Assembly (NCBI GenBank): GCA_036250195.1
Contig: JAVHZZ010000005.1
Location: 183,813,448 to 183,877,447 of the forward strand
Direction: 5' to 3'
Origin: Mixophyes australis
Taxonomy: Eukaryota > Chordata > Amphibia > Anura > Limnodynastidae
DNA length: 64,000 nucleotides
This document shows, one piece after another, positions 39,150-50,654 of the stretch. The notes beneath the pieces were generated by a model. The model was not told the origin of the DNA. It did no database searches and saw nothing but the letters and a program-made list of their open reading frames with translations. Numbering within the stretch: the stretch's first letter is position 1; the number at the start of each line of letters is the position of its first letter. A program made the translations under genes and the position numbers.

Positions 39150-40577
39150 CAGTGGTTCCCAAACTTTCTCAGTTCGAGGCACCCTTAGGGTCACCATAAT
39201 TTTTCCAAGGCACCCCTAAGCCAAAATAATTACTGGGTAGTCCCGTTTTTTAAGGTGTTGGGTCAAAATGACTTGAGATGTATTTAGACCCCTTCAGCAT
39301 CACATTGTGCCCCTTCAACGTATCACTGCGCCCCTTCACCATATCACTCTGTATTCCCTTCGCCATCTCACACTCTGTGCCCCCCTCTTCGCCATCTCAC
39401 ACACTGTGCCCCCCTCTTCGCCAGCTCACACAATGTGTCCCCCTCTTCGCCAGCTCACACACTGTGTCCCCCATCCCTCCTTCAGCGTCTCTCTCTGTGT
39501 GTCCCCCTCCCCTCCTTCAGCATCTCTCTCTCTCTCTGTGCCCCACTCCCTTCTTTCAGCGTCTCTCTCTGTGCCCCCCTTCCCTCCTTCAGCGTCTCTC
39601 TTTGTGCCCCTCTTCAACGTCTCTCTCTGTGCCCCCTCCTTCAGCGTCTCTGTCTGTCCCCCTCCCCTCCGTTAGCATCTCTCTCTGTCTGTCCCCCTCC
39701 CCTCCGTTAGCGTTTCTCTCTGTCTGTCCCCCTCCCCTCCTTCAGCGTCTCTCTCTGTCTGTCCCCCTCCCCTCCTTCAGTGTCTCTCTCTGTGTCCCCC
39801 TCCCCTCTTTCAGCATTTCTCTCTGTCTGTCCCCGTCCCCTCTTTCAGCATCTCTCTGTCTGTCCCCGTCCCCTCTTTCAGCGTCTCTCTGTCTCCCTCC
39901 CTCCCCTCCTTCAGTGTCTCTCTCTGTGTCCCCCTCCCCTCTTTCAGCGTTTCTCTCTCTCTGTCCCTGTCCCCTCTTTCAGCGTCTCTCTGTCTGTCCC
40001 CGTCCCCTCTTTCAGCGTCTCTCTGTCTGTCCCCCTCCCCTCCTTCAGTGTCTCTCTCTGTGTCCCCCTCTCCTCTTTCAGTGTCTCTCTCGGTCTGTCC
40101 CCCTCCTCTCCTTCAGCGTCTCTCTGTCTGTCCCCCTCCCCTCCTTCAGTGTCTCTCTCTGTGTCCCCCTCCTCTCCTTCAGCGTCTCTCTCTATCTGTC
40201 CCCCTCCCCTCATTCAGCGTCTCTCTCTGTCCCCCTCCCCTCCTTCAGTGTCTCTCTCTGTCTGTCCCCCTCCCCTCCTTCAGTGTCTCTCTGTGTCCCC
40301 CTCCTCTCCTTCAGCATCTCTCTCTCTCTGTCTGTCCCCCTCCCCTCCTTCACTTACCTTATTCCTCATGTTCTGCTGTCTTCTTTCCTCTCTGCTGTTC
40401 ACTGACACGGAAGTGATGACGTCACGCCCGACAGTCAGTGAGAACAGTGAGGAGGATCCGGCACTGGATGATAGGTAAGTTCTTTTTTTTTTTTTCTATT
40501 CCCAGGGCGATCGCGGCACCCCTGTGACAGCGCCGCGGCACCCCAGGGAGCCGCGGCGCACACTTTGGGAACCGCTG
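39150..40577. mobile_element. Non-autonomous hAT transposon with pyrimidine minisatellite
   Basis: Tips CAGTGGTTCCCAAACTTTC (start) and rev-comp CAGCGGTTCCCAAAGTGTG (end) form a typical hAT inverted repeat. Identical 8-bp duplications ACTTAATG flank it (39142-39149 and 40578-40585). Subterminal GGCACCC/GGCACCCC motifs repeat near both ends. The interior is largely a CT-rich tandem array. No transposase is encoded. It sits inside the L1 ORF1. Confidence 0.93.
39360..40350. repeat. CT-rich minisatellite (about 30-36 bp units)
   Basis: Units of the form CCCCTCCCCTCCTTCAG then CGTCTCTCTCTGTCTGT vary between about 30 and 36 bp, mixing subtypes. The array leaves all plus frames almost free of stops and so produces the longest open frame of the window (375 codons, Ser/Pro/Leu/Cys-rich). 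This is a repeat artefact, not a protein gene. Confidence 0.92.
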
Positions 40578-41110
40578 ACTTAATGCATTAAAGGATCTTG
40601 TCTGGCTCTGCCTTATCTCTCTTGTATGGATTAATTTCAAGGGGATCACCCATAGGGATCCTTCCAAAGCCATAGACTCAGAGGGTGAACTGCTTGGTGA
40701 TGACTTATTGTTATATGTTAAATCTGATATTTTGAAGTAGTAGCTGAAGCATGTTGACTCTCCCTTTATATTACTCTGACAGCATCTCCTATCTTTGCCC
40801 ATGAGGTTATTGAGAAGCTGTTGGTGGTTGATTAACTCCAGCTCATTCACGTGAATTCTGCTAGTTATCGTAGAGCCACATGTAGAACCATTTTTGTTCA
40901 CTGTTCCCCAATTAATTTGTCAGGCCATACTTATGTCTGATGACTTAGTTGGCATCATAGCCAGTAGCAGTGAGACAGCTGGGCATGCCAGGATGGAGTC
41001 AGTTATTAGTCCTATTGGACTAATTTCTCTTGTTATTTTCTCAAGTGCAGCTCAGATTGGGGGAACTTGTGGGATTCATATGGCGTTGAACAACCAATAC
41101 AGGATGAAGA

Positions 41111-42074
41111 GATGGATGGTCTGATTTTAAGCAGAGATAAAAACAGATATCGATAGTTTCAGCATTATCTCTAGATAATTAAAACCAAGGAGGGCTTCTC
41201 CTCTTGTTGAGGGCCAGGCCCTATGGCGCTGTCCATTTGTTCTTTTTAATATGCAAAGCAAAAAACTAGTGTTAGAGTATATAGACCTTTTTGTTGACTG
41301 CCCAGATTTATCATTGAAAGTTAAAACTGCCTTTGTTTCTTAGTTTGCTATGTGATTTGGTTATAATTAAACAGCATAGAAATTAGGCTCATGAGGTAAA
41401 AAATAGCTGAGAAACACAATGTCTCACTTTGCAGCAGGCTGAAAAAAGGCAATCACCTAGGTATGGTTTTGTTTTGAGTGACTCTTCCTAGTGAATGAGC
41501 AAATTACTTTTTGAATATGGGAAAAAAGTGAATCCTAGTTGTGAGAACCCCACTTGGGTTGAACTGGATAGTTCTTTATCCCTTTTTCTGGGATTAAACT
41601 AAAAGTCTTGGGGCGCTATCTGAGCTACTGTATTAATTCTCATTACCACACCGAGTGCCCTGTTTCATTCCTAACCCAGATTTTAACTTTCTTTTTCACT
41701 AACAAAATATAATCCCTATTCTTTTTTTTTTTATAAATCAGGAAAGTTTGTAGATGTGTCCTTCTATGCACAACCTTATTAAGATATTTATTTATCCTAG
41801 ATAATGAACAAAAAACTCAACTGTTTATTGCAGGCTAGTCCAGATTTTCACAGCAAAAAGAGGGATCCTACCCATTTTAAGTGATTGGAGGAATGGTTAG
41901 ATGGGTGTGGTCGGGGTGGATCACTGCATGTCATTAGAGGTTCCACTTTGTGGCCTAAATTGTCAGGTGTTTTCTATTTGAAATGTGGATGTTTACATGA
42001 ATGTTCTTTATATCATTAACATATCCACTGGAAATCATATTTACTTGACCCATGGCATGTGTAATATCATTTAA
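41111..42074. other. Non-genic; possible L1 5' leader at the left
   Basis: Nothing recognised with confidence. Confidence 0.4.
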
Positions 42075-42286
42075 AGGGGGAGATTCACTTAACCGCAATA
42101 TTCTCAGGAACATTGTGGTTGCGCATTTTTACTGTTAGTACAGTAAAAATATACACTGATTTTTGCTGGCACCTCTTTGGCACCAGCAAATATCAGCGGA
42201 GATTTCACAAAACAAATGTGCGAGGTGTTTCCGCGGACGTTCTAGAGACACATCATGCACATTTTTTCCTAATTGAATCTCCCCCT
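42075..42286. mobile_element. MITE with GGGGGAGATTCA tips
   Basis: AGGGGGAGATTCA at the left and TGAATCTCCCCCT at the right. TTAA precedes it and TCAA follows, a possible TTAA duplication with one change. Interior has palindromes such as TTTTTACTGT-TAGT-ACAGTAAAAA and GCTGGCACC-TCTTT-GGCACCAGC. Related to 30099-30273. Confidence 0.75.
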
Positions 42287-43339
42287 CAATGATATAAGGT
42301 TCTACTGTACATATTAGCAGCTTTACTGTCAAAAGTATAAGCATATAAAGCAGTAGTGTGTATTGCTAAAAAATCCATCATATAAGAAAAACTTTCATTG
42401 TACATGTCATTTCCTATAAGCTCTAAAAAAATCAATTACCTGAAACCTGTATTGAAAATTAAATGTGCCATTTGCATTTTTAATAAACAATGTACAGATG
42501 TGTCTGGGTCAAAATTCACATTGATAACTTCTTTTTTTCTTGTGATAAATGATGTTGCTTTCTTTGTTTTAAGTCAGAGACAGAATGATACAACGTGACA
42601 TTTTTTAGTGTCTTTCTTGTGCATTCTTGAGTGTGTCTTATTGTGAATTCTATTTAGGGTAGAATTTCAAAAAGTGCAAGGTACAAGGTAATTCTTGTGT
42701 ATTTATCTTAGGTTGTGTATATTGTGATTTTTTCTGACAAAGTGTAAAATGAACTCAGTTATTAGGCTGTATACAGGGTTTTAATAAATAGTGATGTAAG
42801 GATTGTATTTGCGCCACTGATATAAAAGAGGGGCCTGTCAACAAAGTGAGCAAAAAAATTATAGGGAGAAGAAAGGAAAGAGGGAGAACATTGAATGATA
42901 CTTATAACAGGACAGTTTAAGAATAGATCTGACAGGGGGAATGAAGCAAAAATATATTGAGTAGAAAAGGGAAGCTGTATAAAAATGTTCATTATATTTG
43001 TGTTTAAATGCAGAAATAGGAATACAGTGTATTTATTACTCTGGAAACAGAACCCACTGAAGAGGCCACACATTGTGGTGACACATGTTTGGTACCTACA
43101 TATACCCGAAAAGTTTGATTTTACTGATTTATTATTACCATTGTTACTACTATTGTTATTAATACTTGTATTATTTGATAGGTTTTAAATTTTTATCTTT
43201 CATAATAAACATATTTCTATTTAGTATTACTTTTGTATTTTACTAGTCTATCTATGTTTAATTTTCTATCTACCTATTGTACTGATACATAACATTGATT
43301 TAATGACATAATTATCTAGTGGTTCACTGACAATCTAAC

Positions 43340-43560
43340 TACACCCATGATGGCGAACCTATGACACGCATGTCACTCGTGACACTCCGAGGCAGTTTGA
43401 CTGACATGCTTGGTGGTGCGGAAAAACCTCCAGTTTCAGAGGCTGCCCTTTGATTAACTGCGCTGCGATCCAATCCCTGGTTGTTGCATGAAGGCGTTAT
43501 GTCACCACTGGCGCGAGAGTTCTGCAGAGAACCAGTTTAAACCGCCATAAACTGCGTTTT
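43340..43560. mobile_element. Possible hAT end
   Basis: GATGGCGAACCTATGACACG followed by CATGTCACTCGTGACAC resembles the end of a vertebrate hAT family. No second end or 8-bp duplication was found. Confidence 0.35.
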
Positions 43561-43745
43561 TGTTTTTTGTCATTGCCTTAGGAAGGCCCCTACAGGAGCA
43601 AAGGAGCGCACCAGCCGTCTACAATCGAGCAAGGGAGATCGGCAAGGTTCACAGCCCTGCAAGACCCCCCAACTCTGATCGACAGTCAAGTGAGGTGACC
43701 TTCCGACCCCCATATCCTGCACCCGCAGCCCTGAAACGTGAGACA

Positions 43746-43797
43746 TACTGAAGATATGAGGAAGGTGTAGATTCTACACCTTTCTCATATCTTCAGT
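43746..43797. repeat. Near-perfect 26-bp-arm hairpin
   Basis: TACTGAAGATATGAGGAAGG then TGTAGA is mirrored after a single T by TCTACACCTTTCTCATATCT then TCAGTA; one mismatch between arms. Could form a cruciform or RNA hairpin. It stands 14 bp before the LTR at 43811. Confidence 0.88.
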
Positions 43798-43810
43798 ACC
43801 ATTAACTTGG

Positions 43811-44954
43811 CGTCACGAAAGCCGGATAGTGGGATTGGTCTTGATCTGTGCTTGAGTGGCTGCTTACCCCCAGAGAGGTGCGGAGTCTAATGGAAGAGAT
43901 GTATTCACCAGGGATTCATGCAAGGGAATATGGTCTTAGCTGATCTCAACCACAGGTCGCGGTCCTCTAGGGGGCACAGAGCAGATAATTCGTAGAACCA
44001 CCAAGTAGCTGTAAGGAAGAATAGAATGTAGCCCCAGGTATATGGAAATTCAGGAACTGTACGAATGCTGTCTGATGATCAGCAGCATAACCACGAGTCT
44101 TGATAGCGGAATAGGCTAAGCAGGTAATACTGCAAAGCGATGAGCTGCAGGACTCAGAAGGACTGAGATATACACAAGTGTACTAATTTGGGAACAGGAC
44201 AGATGCTGAGCAGTATAGTCACAGGTCTTAACAGCAGAATAAGCTGAATGATGATGCTTTAGAGCAATGAGCTCCAGGACTCAGAAGGACTGAGGTATAC
44301 ACTAGTGTAGTATTTCAGGAACAGGACAGATGCTGAGCAAAGCACTATAGTCACAGGTCTTAGCAGCAGATTAAGCTGAACAGGCTGAAAAGGTGTAACT
44401 GCGAAGTGCTGAGCTGCAGAGAGCAGAAGTGCTGAGATCCACACAGGTGTTATAACTCTGGAACAGGACCACTGATGAGCAATGCACTGCAGTGAGGCCA
44501 CAGGTCTTGACTGTGGAATAAACTGAACAGATAACGCTGTGAAGCGATGAACTGCAATGAGCAGAAGCACTCAACACAGGTGTTATAACTCTGGAACAGG
44601 ACCGAGGACGACTGAAGCTGCAGCAGTTGAATGAACGGCCTAACCCACGAAGTCAGGAACAAAGGTAAGTTTAAGCATGAACAGGAGTCAGAGGTAATGC
44701 TTGCTATCAGGTAGGGAGACCTGATGATCTGACACTCATGGAAAGGAGGAGGACCCTTATAAACTGGCTGGTGATCATCCAATCACTATGGAGCAGAGGT
44801 TTTAAAGGTTCCCGGGGTTGCTCAAGCACAGAATACTTGGCAAAATGGCGTCCGAGGATAGAGGAACGCCAGGCTGTACAGTAGATAGCAGTAACCGAGG
44901 GAAACCAATGTACATAAGTATCAGAATAGAGCTAAACCGGTGAGATGCGTGATC
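43811..44954 (-). mobile_element. Probable solo LTR with 130-bp repeats
   Basis: Flanked by CTTGG on both sides (43806-43810 and 44955-44959). Ends read CGTCACG and GCGTGATC, decayed forms of the TGTCAC...GTGACA ends seen in the other LTRs. Minus-strand reading has a TTTATAAGGG TATA-like box at about 44755-44765. Four degenerate units of about 130 bp, each with CACAGGTCTT-GCAG-ATAAGCTGAA, start near 44093, 44220, 44351 and 44500. Family assignment is inferred. Confidence 0.6.
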
Positions 44955-44959
44955 CTTGG

Positions 44960-46316
44960 TTTCAAGTAAAAATTACAAAAGACTTTTCTATGGGAATTTA
45001 CTCAACATTTATACCTTAACTTGGTTTCAAGTAACTACATACCCTAACTACTTTCTTTACCTACCTTCCCTGTATCTTTCATCCACTTACAACTATTCCT
45101 ACCCTGTCCTTTACTAATACCCCAATCCATTCCATTAGTTTATTAGTTCCGCCTTCATCACCACTGACATACCTATTCTTCACCTTACCCCGCACCTTCT
45201 AGCCTGCTACTATTTTTAACGTCTCTCCCTATTCACATCACACATAGCTCCAAAACCATTCCCAGACACAAAAGAATGCTGGTCCTCTCTTACCCACCAA
45301 TACCCCACATTGTTATACTATGAGATTAGTGGAAAAGAAAGCTCAAAGTTATCTACATTATGCTTTAAATGACAAATTTCTATAACAAGACTATGCCTTG
45401 ATTATCGATATATGGGAATATAAAGCTGTATTGTCAAGTAATGATTAGCTTGAGCCATTTTTTTAAATTTCAGTTATGCTGTACCTTATAGATTCTTTTT
45501 GATTTTTGGAAAAGTAACACTAGCCCATGTGGCAGATTTGTAGGATGCCACTTACATTCCTGCTTTGAGTTAGTGATCCAATATCTATATTTCATTTTAT
45601 ATATTAAATATATACTTGTACTTAAGCTGGTAGTTTTGAGGCAAGTGTTTGAGCACACACACATGTAAATAATCCATGATTAATTTTAATTATTACAATA
45701 TTATAATATTATTTTATACAGGACTTACTGGAGGTAGAGACCTAGCAGTGGTGTTAAAAAAAGCATAGGGCAAAAATATAAACCCAAGCCTATTAAGAGG
45801 GATATTTGCGAAGTGACCATACATGGATGCTATGGTCTAATCTGCTGATTTCACTTCCAGGCAATTCTCTATATTCTGTCTCAAGTATGAAGCAATATGG
45901 GGGTTTCTACCTTCAGATGACTTGAATATTTTTAGTTTGTAAATATCCCATACATACATCTCTTGAAATTTATGCTAAGTATATTGTTTTTCTCTTTAAC
46001 TTCCATCTGTGTCTTATAGCCATGTATTCTATCTTCAGCATAGTTATTTCTGTTGCCCTACAATATGACATATACTGGTGTTTAGATATAGTTGTATCTA
46101 ATGCGGAGAACACAGCAGATATGTGTTATCTCTCAGGACAATAAAATCTAAGAAAAGGCTTTTGATTTCGTTCAGAAGAAAACTTAGGTTATACTTAGTA
46201 TAGTTACATAGTTGGTTATTCCAGATTTTTACTTTGAATTGGTAAATTACAGCTTTGCTTTGCTGGAGATTATTATTTAGATATTATTCATCTAAACATG
46301 ATGTTCAGTTTAGTAA
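44960..46316. other. Non-genic
   Basis: CTTGGTTTCAAGTAA at 44955 recurs at about 45021, a short local duplication. Nothing else recognised. Confidence 0.45.
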
Positions 46317-46816
46317 GTCTCCTCGGTGTCGGTATTGTGGTAATCGTGAAAACGATTACCACCGCAGTTGGGTTGCGTATGCTTTAACGGTGCCGAAAAT
46401 CCAACACTGAGGTGACCTACAACTAAAATCCGAATTTATGAAAAAACGATTTCAATATAAGCAGAATTACCTCAAAAGCGACGCTGCAGATCTCCAATCG
46501 CACCAGCATGCTGACCACAAGTTATTCTGAATGGACAGCTCTCTGGCACTACACTTTCACGTCATCGCGACATATATGAAAGGTAATTTAAAGTGGCAAT
46601 GTTGGAACACCGCAGATTAACTGTTTATTGAAATTGGAGAGCTGTCTATTTGGAATAAGTTGCAGTCAGCATGCTGGTGCGATCGGAGATCTGCAGAGTC
46701 GCTTTTGAGGTAAGTCTGTTTATATTGAAATTGTTTTTTCATAAATTCGGATTTTAGTCGTAGGTCTCCTCGGTGTCGAAATTGTGGTAATCGTGAAAAC
46801 GATTACCACCGCAGTT
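46317..46816. mobile_element. Foldback element with direct and inverted arms
   Basis: A 53-bp direct repeat (46317-46369 and 46764-46816, two differences) brackets a pair of inverted arms of about 128 bp (46416-46543 and 46637-46765). Each direct repeat contains the hairpin GGTAATCGT-GAAA-ACGATTACC. No coding capacity. The arrangement is not one I can assign to a known MITE class. Confidence 0.75.
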
Positions 46817-47612
46817 TTAATTAAACTTATTTTATGCTGTTAATCAGTAGTAGAATGGTTGCAAAGTATATGTGGGAACAGTGAACTTCTATTAAAAAGA
46901 AACATAGAGGAAGAAATGGGCTCCTGATTTTAAAACTAATTATAACACTTTGCAAATCATAGGATAATATCATAATATTACATTTCAGGTTCTGCAAAGC
47001 AGTATCACAATGAATTTCCCAGATTTACAATGAAATAACAAAAGAGCCTGCACTTGATGTTATTCCTAAAAATAATGATGTAGTATGTGCCTTAAATGGG
47101 CAGATTATAGCAAATTATATACTCAGAAGCAGTCTCTGAAATATGTCTCTTTAATTAATTCTTGATTATTCATCTATGGTTATCTTAGCTAAACAGACTT
47201 TATATAGATAAGAAATACCAACAGGGGGGAGTAAACAATCTGTATCAAATTAAAGAAATAATATTAAGCATTATTTTTTATTCAACAAAAAAAGGCAAAT
47301 ATAAAAGTCTCAAGGTATTAAGTGTATGGTTTGAAGTAACAATATTACTTTTTAAAGTTTTCCCTGCAGAGGAAAGCAGCAGCTTTAGAAATAAGTCCAA
47401 CATTCAGCAGGTAAAGGAAGGTCCAGGAACAATCACTAACTTCTTGTAATGGAGTTTCCATTCCTTTCAGATATCCCGTGGCTTACTGGTAGATATTTGA
47501 TGATCATCTAAGCAATGCAGTATAACAAGTAAAACATATTTCCTTAATGCATACTATGTTTCCAGACACAATAACAGAATATTGTATTCTAATTTACAAT
47601 TATGTGAGTCCA
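46817..47612. other. Non-genic
   Basis: Nothing recognised. Confidence 0.45.
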
Positions 47613-47789
47613 AGGGGTATATTTACTAAACTGCAGTTTTGAAAAAGTGGAAATGTGGCCTATAGCAACCAATCAGATTCTAGTTATCATTTATTTAGTA
47701 CATTCTACAAAATGACAGCTAGAATTTGATTGGTCGCTATAAGCAACATCTTAACCTTTTCAAACCCACAGTTTAGTAAATATACCCCC
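47613..47789. mobile_element. MITE with GGGGTATATTTACTAA tips
   Basis: AGGGGTATATTTACTAAACTG is mirrored by CAGTTTAGTAAATATACCCC. The interior is also palindromic (TATAGCAACCAATCAGATTCTAG against CTAGAATTTGATTGGTCGCTATA). A type common in vertebrate, notably amphibian, genomes. Superfamily not assigned. Confidence 0.85.
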
Positions 47790-48062
47790 AGGTGTCACAA
47801 GTGTGATGTTTTGGTGTGAAAGGATTAATCAAAAGCAAATCACTTGGTGTGTCTAAAAATTACTAAGATTCTTCCAAAGTGTTATCACATACTCACTTTT
47901 TAACTACTTTCTGCCACCACAAAGATTTGTTTCAAGAGCTACAGGAAGTCTTCAGTTTATCCAGGACTTATTTCACTACACCTTCACAACTTAATTATTA
48001 GTTAATGTAAACCACACACTTATCTGCCTTAAATGTAGTATTTATAAACTATAACGTGAATC

Positions 48063-48305
48063 ACTTACTCACATCAGTCCCTGCCCCATTGGAGCTTACA
48101 GTCTAAATTCCCTAACACACACAGGCTAGGGTCAATTTGATATCTGCCAATTAATCTACTAGTATTTTTGGAGTGTGAGAGGAAACCGGAGCACTGGGAG
48201 GAAACCCATGCAAACACAGGGAGAACATACAAACTGCACACAGATAAGATGATGGAATCAAACTCATGACCACAGTGCTAACCACTAAGCCACCATACTG
48301 CTCAA
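48063..48305 (-). mobile_element. tRNA-derived SINE, tail missing
   Basis: On the minus strand it begins GGTGGCTTAGTGGTTAGCACT, which contains a pol III box A (at about 48285-48305), and continues with GGTCATGAGTTTGATTCC, box B-like (about 48252-48270). The body follows with GTATGTTCTCCCTGTGTTTG and GGGTTTCCTCCCAGTGCTCC. It ends near CCAATGGGGCAGGGACTGAT, before the L2-like tail present in the copy at 62011. Confidence 0.82.
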
Positions 48306-49107
48306 CTATGGCAACAATATAATTTACATTGTGTTTAGAGGAGAATGAGTTTATGCAGACAATAGAAAAAATTGAGGTTTATCTAATCGCTTCATGCCTT
48401 CAATATAACTGCCAGTGTAAGTTAATATGATCACCATGATTGAACAGAATAGCTCCTGTGTGAGATACATAAAATCTTAGCTGTAAGGGTAAAAGTATCC
48501 ATGTTAGATAGGCGGAATGTGGATAGTGAGTAATGGCTTCTGCAAAGTATGATGAAGTTTTCATTACACATTATGGACTTTGACTGAGATAAGTGAATTT
48601 AAATAATATGACAACAAATGGTAAAAGTTTATATGTGAGATAAATGAAGTTCAAAGTGTGAGAATATGATTTTGGTTAAGATCTGAGGGTTATACTGTTG
48701 TGAAATGTATGGGGAAGATTGAAATTTGTGTTTTGTTGAATGCTTAAAATGGAGCATAGCCTGATCGTGTCCACCCCCCACTCCTCCGCAGCCCCACCCC
48801 CCACAAACACACATACAATACCAGAGCACATCACACACCCTTCACAATAGGCACTGATTTATACTAAACCCTGCCACCACACAATACAAGTTTATTCACA
48901 CACCTTTAACAATGGGTAAAACTGATTTAGAGTAGACACACAGTTACACCACACAATAGCTAAGAGACACACACAATAACTTGTATTTGTATAAAACAGA
49001 CAATGAATGTAATGTATTGTATGAACATCTATGCTATACCACCCATGTTAATAGAGTATGCGAAACCTGTTGAGTTTGTATAATATACTCTGATTGCTGC
49101 TTTATAA

Positions 49108-49143
<36 letters not shown>

Positions 49144-49176
49144 TTTTACAATTAGAATGTTAATAAAGAATATAAA
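48306..49176. other. Non-genic with a (TA)n run
   Basis: (TA)n at about 49116-49140. Otherwise unassigned. Confidence 0.5.
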
Positions 49177-49520
49177 GCATTTGTCACTCACCAGACTGTG
49201 AGTGCTTCTTCCCGTGTGTTTAGGAACCGTGGCCGTCCACCATCCTGAGGGTCTGCGCATGCGCAGCCCTTTCAAACCTTCAGTACCTGTTCCTTTTAGT
49301 TAATTGGCTGATCAGGCAACACTCCCTATTTAAAGCACCTGAGTTCCATACCTCGTGGCCTGATCTTGGAGTCTCATTCCCCATGAGCCTCTGAAGGTGT
49401 TCCTGTGTTTCCTCGTGTATTCAGCGCTGCTGATTCCTGTGGTTTCCAGACCACTTCAACTCTCCTGTGGTTTCCAGACCACTTCAGCTCTCCTGTGGTT
49501 TCCTGACCACTTCAACCCTC

Positions 49521-49920
49521 CTGTGTTTCATCGTGACTGTTTAGCTGATTCCTATCCGCTGCCTCCGTGCACTACAGTCTTCAGCTCACTTCAACCCTCC
49601 TGTGTTTCATCGTGACTGTTTAGCTGATTCCTATCCACTGCCTCCGTGCACTACAGTCTTCAGCTCACTTCAACCCTCCTGTGTTTCATCGTGACTGTTT
49701 AGCTGATTCCTATCCGCTGCCTCCGTGCACTACAGTCTTCAGCTCACTTCAACCCTCCTGTGTTTCATCGTGACTGTTTAGCTGATTCCTATCCGCTGCC
49801 TCCGTGCACTACAGTCTTCAGCTCACTTCAACCCTCCTGTGTTTCATCGTGACTGTTTAGCTGATTCCTATCCGCTGCCTCCGTGCACTACAGTCTTCAG
49901 CTCACCTCAACTCTCCTGTG
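49521..49920. repeat. 79-bp tandem array inside LTR copy B
   Basis: CTGTGTTTCATCGTGACTGT recurs at 49521, 49600, 49679, 49758 and 49837, exactly every 79 bp. In copy A the same array has 80-81-bp units. Confidence 0.94.
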
Positions 49921-50654
49921 TTTCCTCGAGTCTGCAACAGCTGATTCCTATCCGCTGCTCACCGTGCTCAACAGTTCCAGCTCAGCTCTACTCTCCCGTG
50001 TTTCATCGTGACTGCACCTGCTGATTTCTATCCGCTACCTCCGTGTACCCGCACTGCTGGCTGCTACTCCTCAGTTCTTCTCGTGTCTGCAGCAGCTGAT
50101 CCGCTCTCCGTGCTTCTCAGTGTTCCTGCCGTTGTCTACTCGCCAGTCTGCATCGGACCTACGCCTCGCTGCTTTCATCTCGGCTAGACCATCGCTACTC
50201 TTCAGGGTCCTCCAGGAGTCCAGTTCTACATACTACTGCTTCCTGAGTATTTGTTGCTTTCCCTGCTGGTCTACCTACCTGTGCGCTGCACCTACTTGAT
50301 CACCGCTTCACCCTCCAGGGACTTCGCATCCTGCCGGCCTCCAACCGTTCAGGTATCTCTGCACTCCTGTCTGACAGCCTGCTCCTGAATCACGGTATGC
50401 ATACTTCTCATTGACTGTGCTGGTGTATTGCATATCTTGCTGGACTGAGTTGTTCTCCTCTGGAGTTTACTATCCGCTGAGACTATTGCCATCATTGACT
50501 TTGTTATCTTTTGCCCGGATACTTTCTGTGACTTTGTATTATTGCAGTGCTGTTCAGTCATTACTATATTGTGCATGTCATTGTGGATCAAGTTCAAGGT
50601 GCCCGTGTATCCTCTGTATTGCAGTCTCTCCCCGTGCTCCTCCTCACATATATA

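Larger units (their letters stand above)
38460..40901 (-). pseudogene. L1/Tx1 ORF1 (RNA-binding), split by hAT insertion
   Basis: ORF1 proteins trimerise through a coiled coil and coat element RNA. The N-terminal part reads from 40901 (LLNNLMGKDRRCC, then a Ser-rich stretch) to the hAT insertion at 40577. After the hAT (below 39149) the frame continues with KFGKKFAGKYEHSS, RIAYLEENREATD and the coiled-coil exit LDSRGRRNNLCIIGILEDIP (about 38890-38965), the signature leading into the RRM-like core. The C-terminal domain appears as LPTLARQDWQDLSDHLDNPS (about 38540-38600). Joining across the 8-bp duplication preserves the order of the protein, showing that the hAT entered an already present ORF1. 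Confidence 0.68.
36075..41110 (-). mobile_element. L1/Tx1-type LINE, old, split by a hAT
   Basis: Minus-strand remains of both L1 open reading frames in order: ORF1 (40901 down to about 38460, broken by the hAT at 39150-40577) and ORF2 (about 38340 to 36480). The left end approaches a T-rich stretch (36070-36115), the expected position of the poly-A side. Ends are approximate. Confidence 0.7.

Noticed and set aside
39278..40405. A 375-codon open frame rich in Ser, Pro, Leu and Cys
   Set aside because: It lies inside a CT-rich minisatellite in a hAT element; other frames are equally open.
48252..48305. A genuine tRNA gene from box A/box B-like sequences
   Set aside because: The tRNA-like head is followed by a SINE body and does not fold into a full cloverleaf by eye.
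49397..50024. Short Ser/Cys-rich frames on the plus strand
   Set aside because: Translation of the 79-bp array in LTR copy B.
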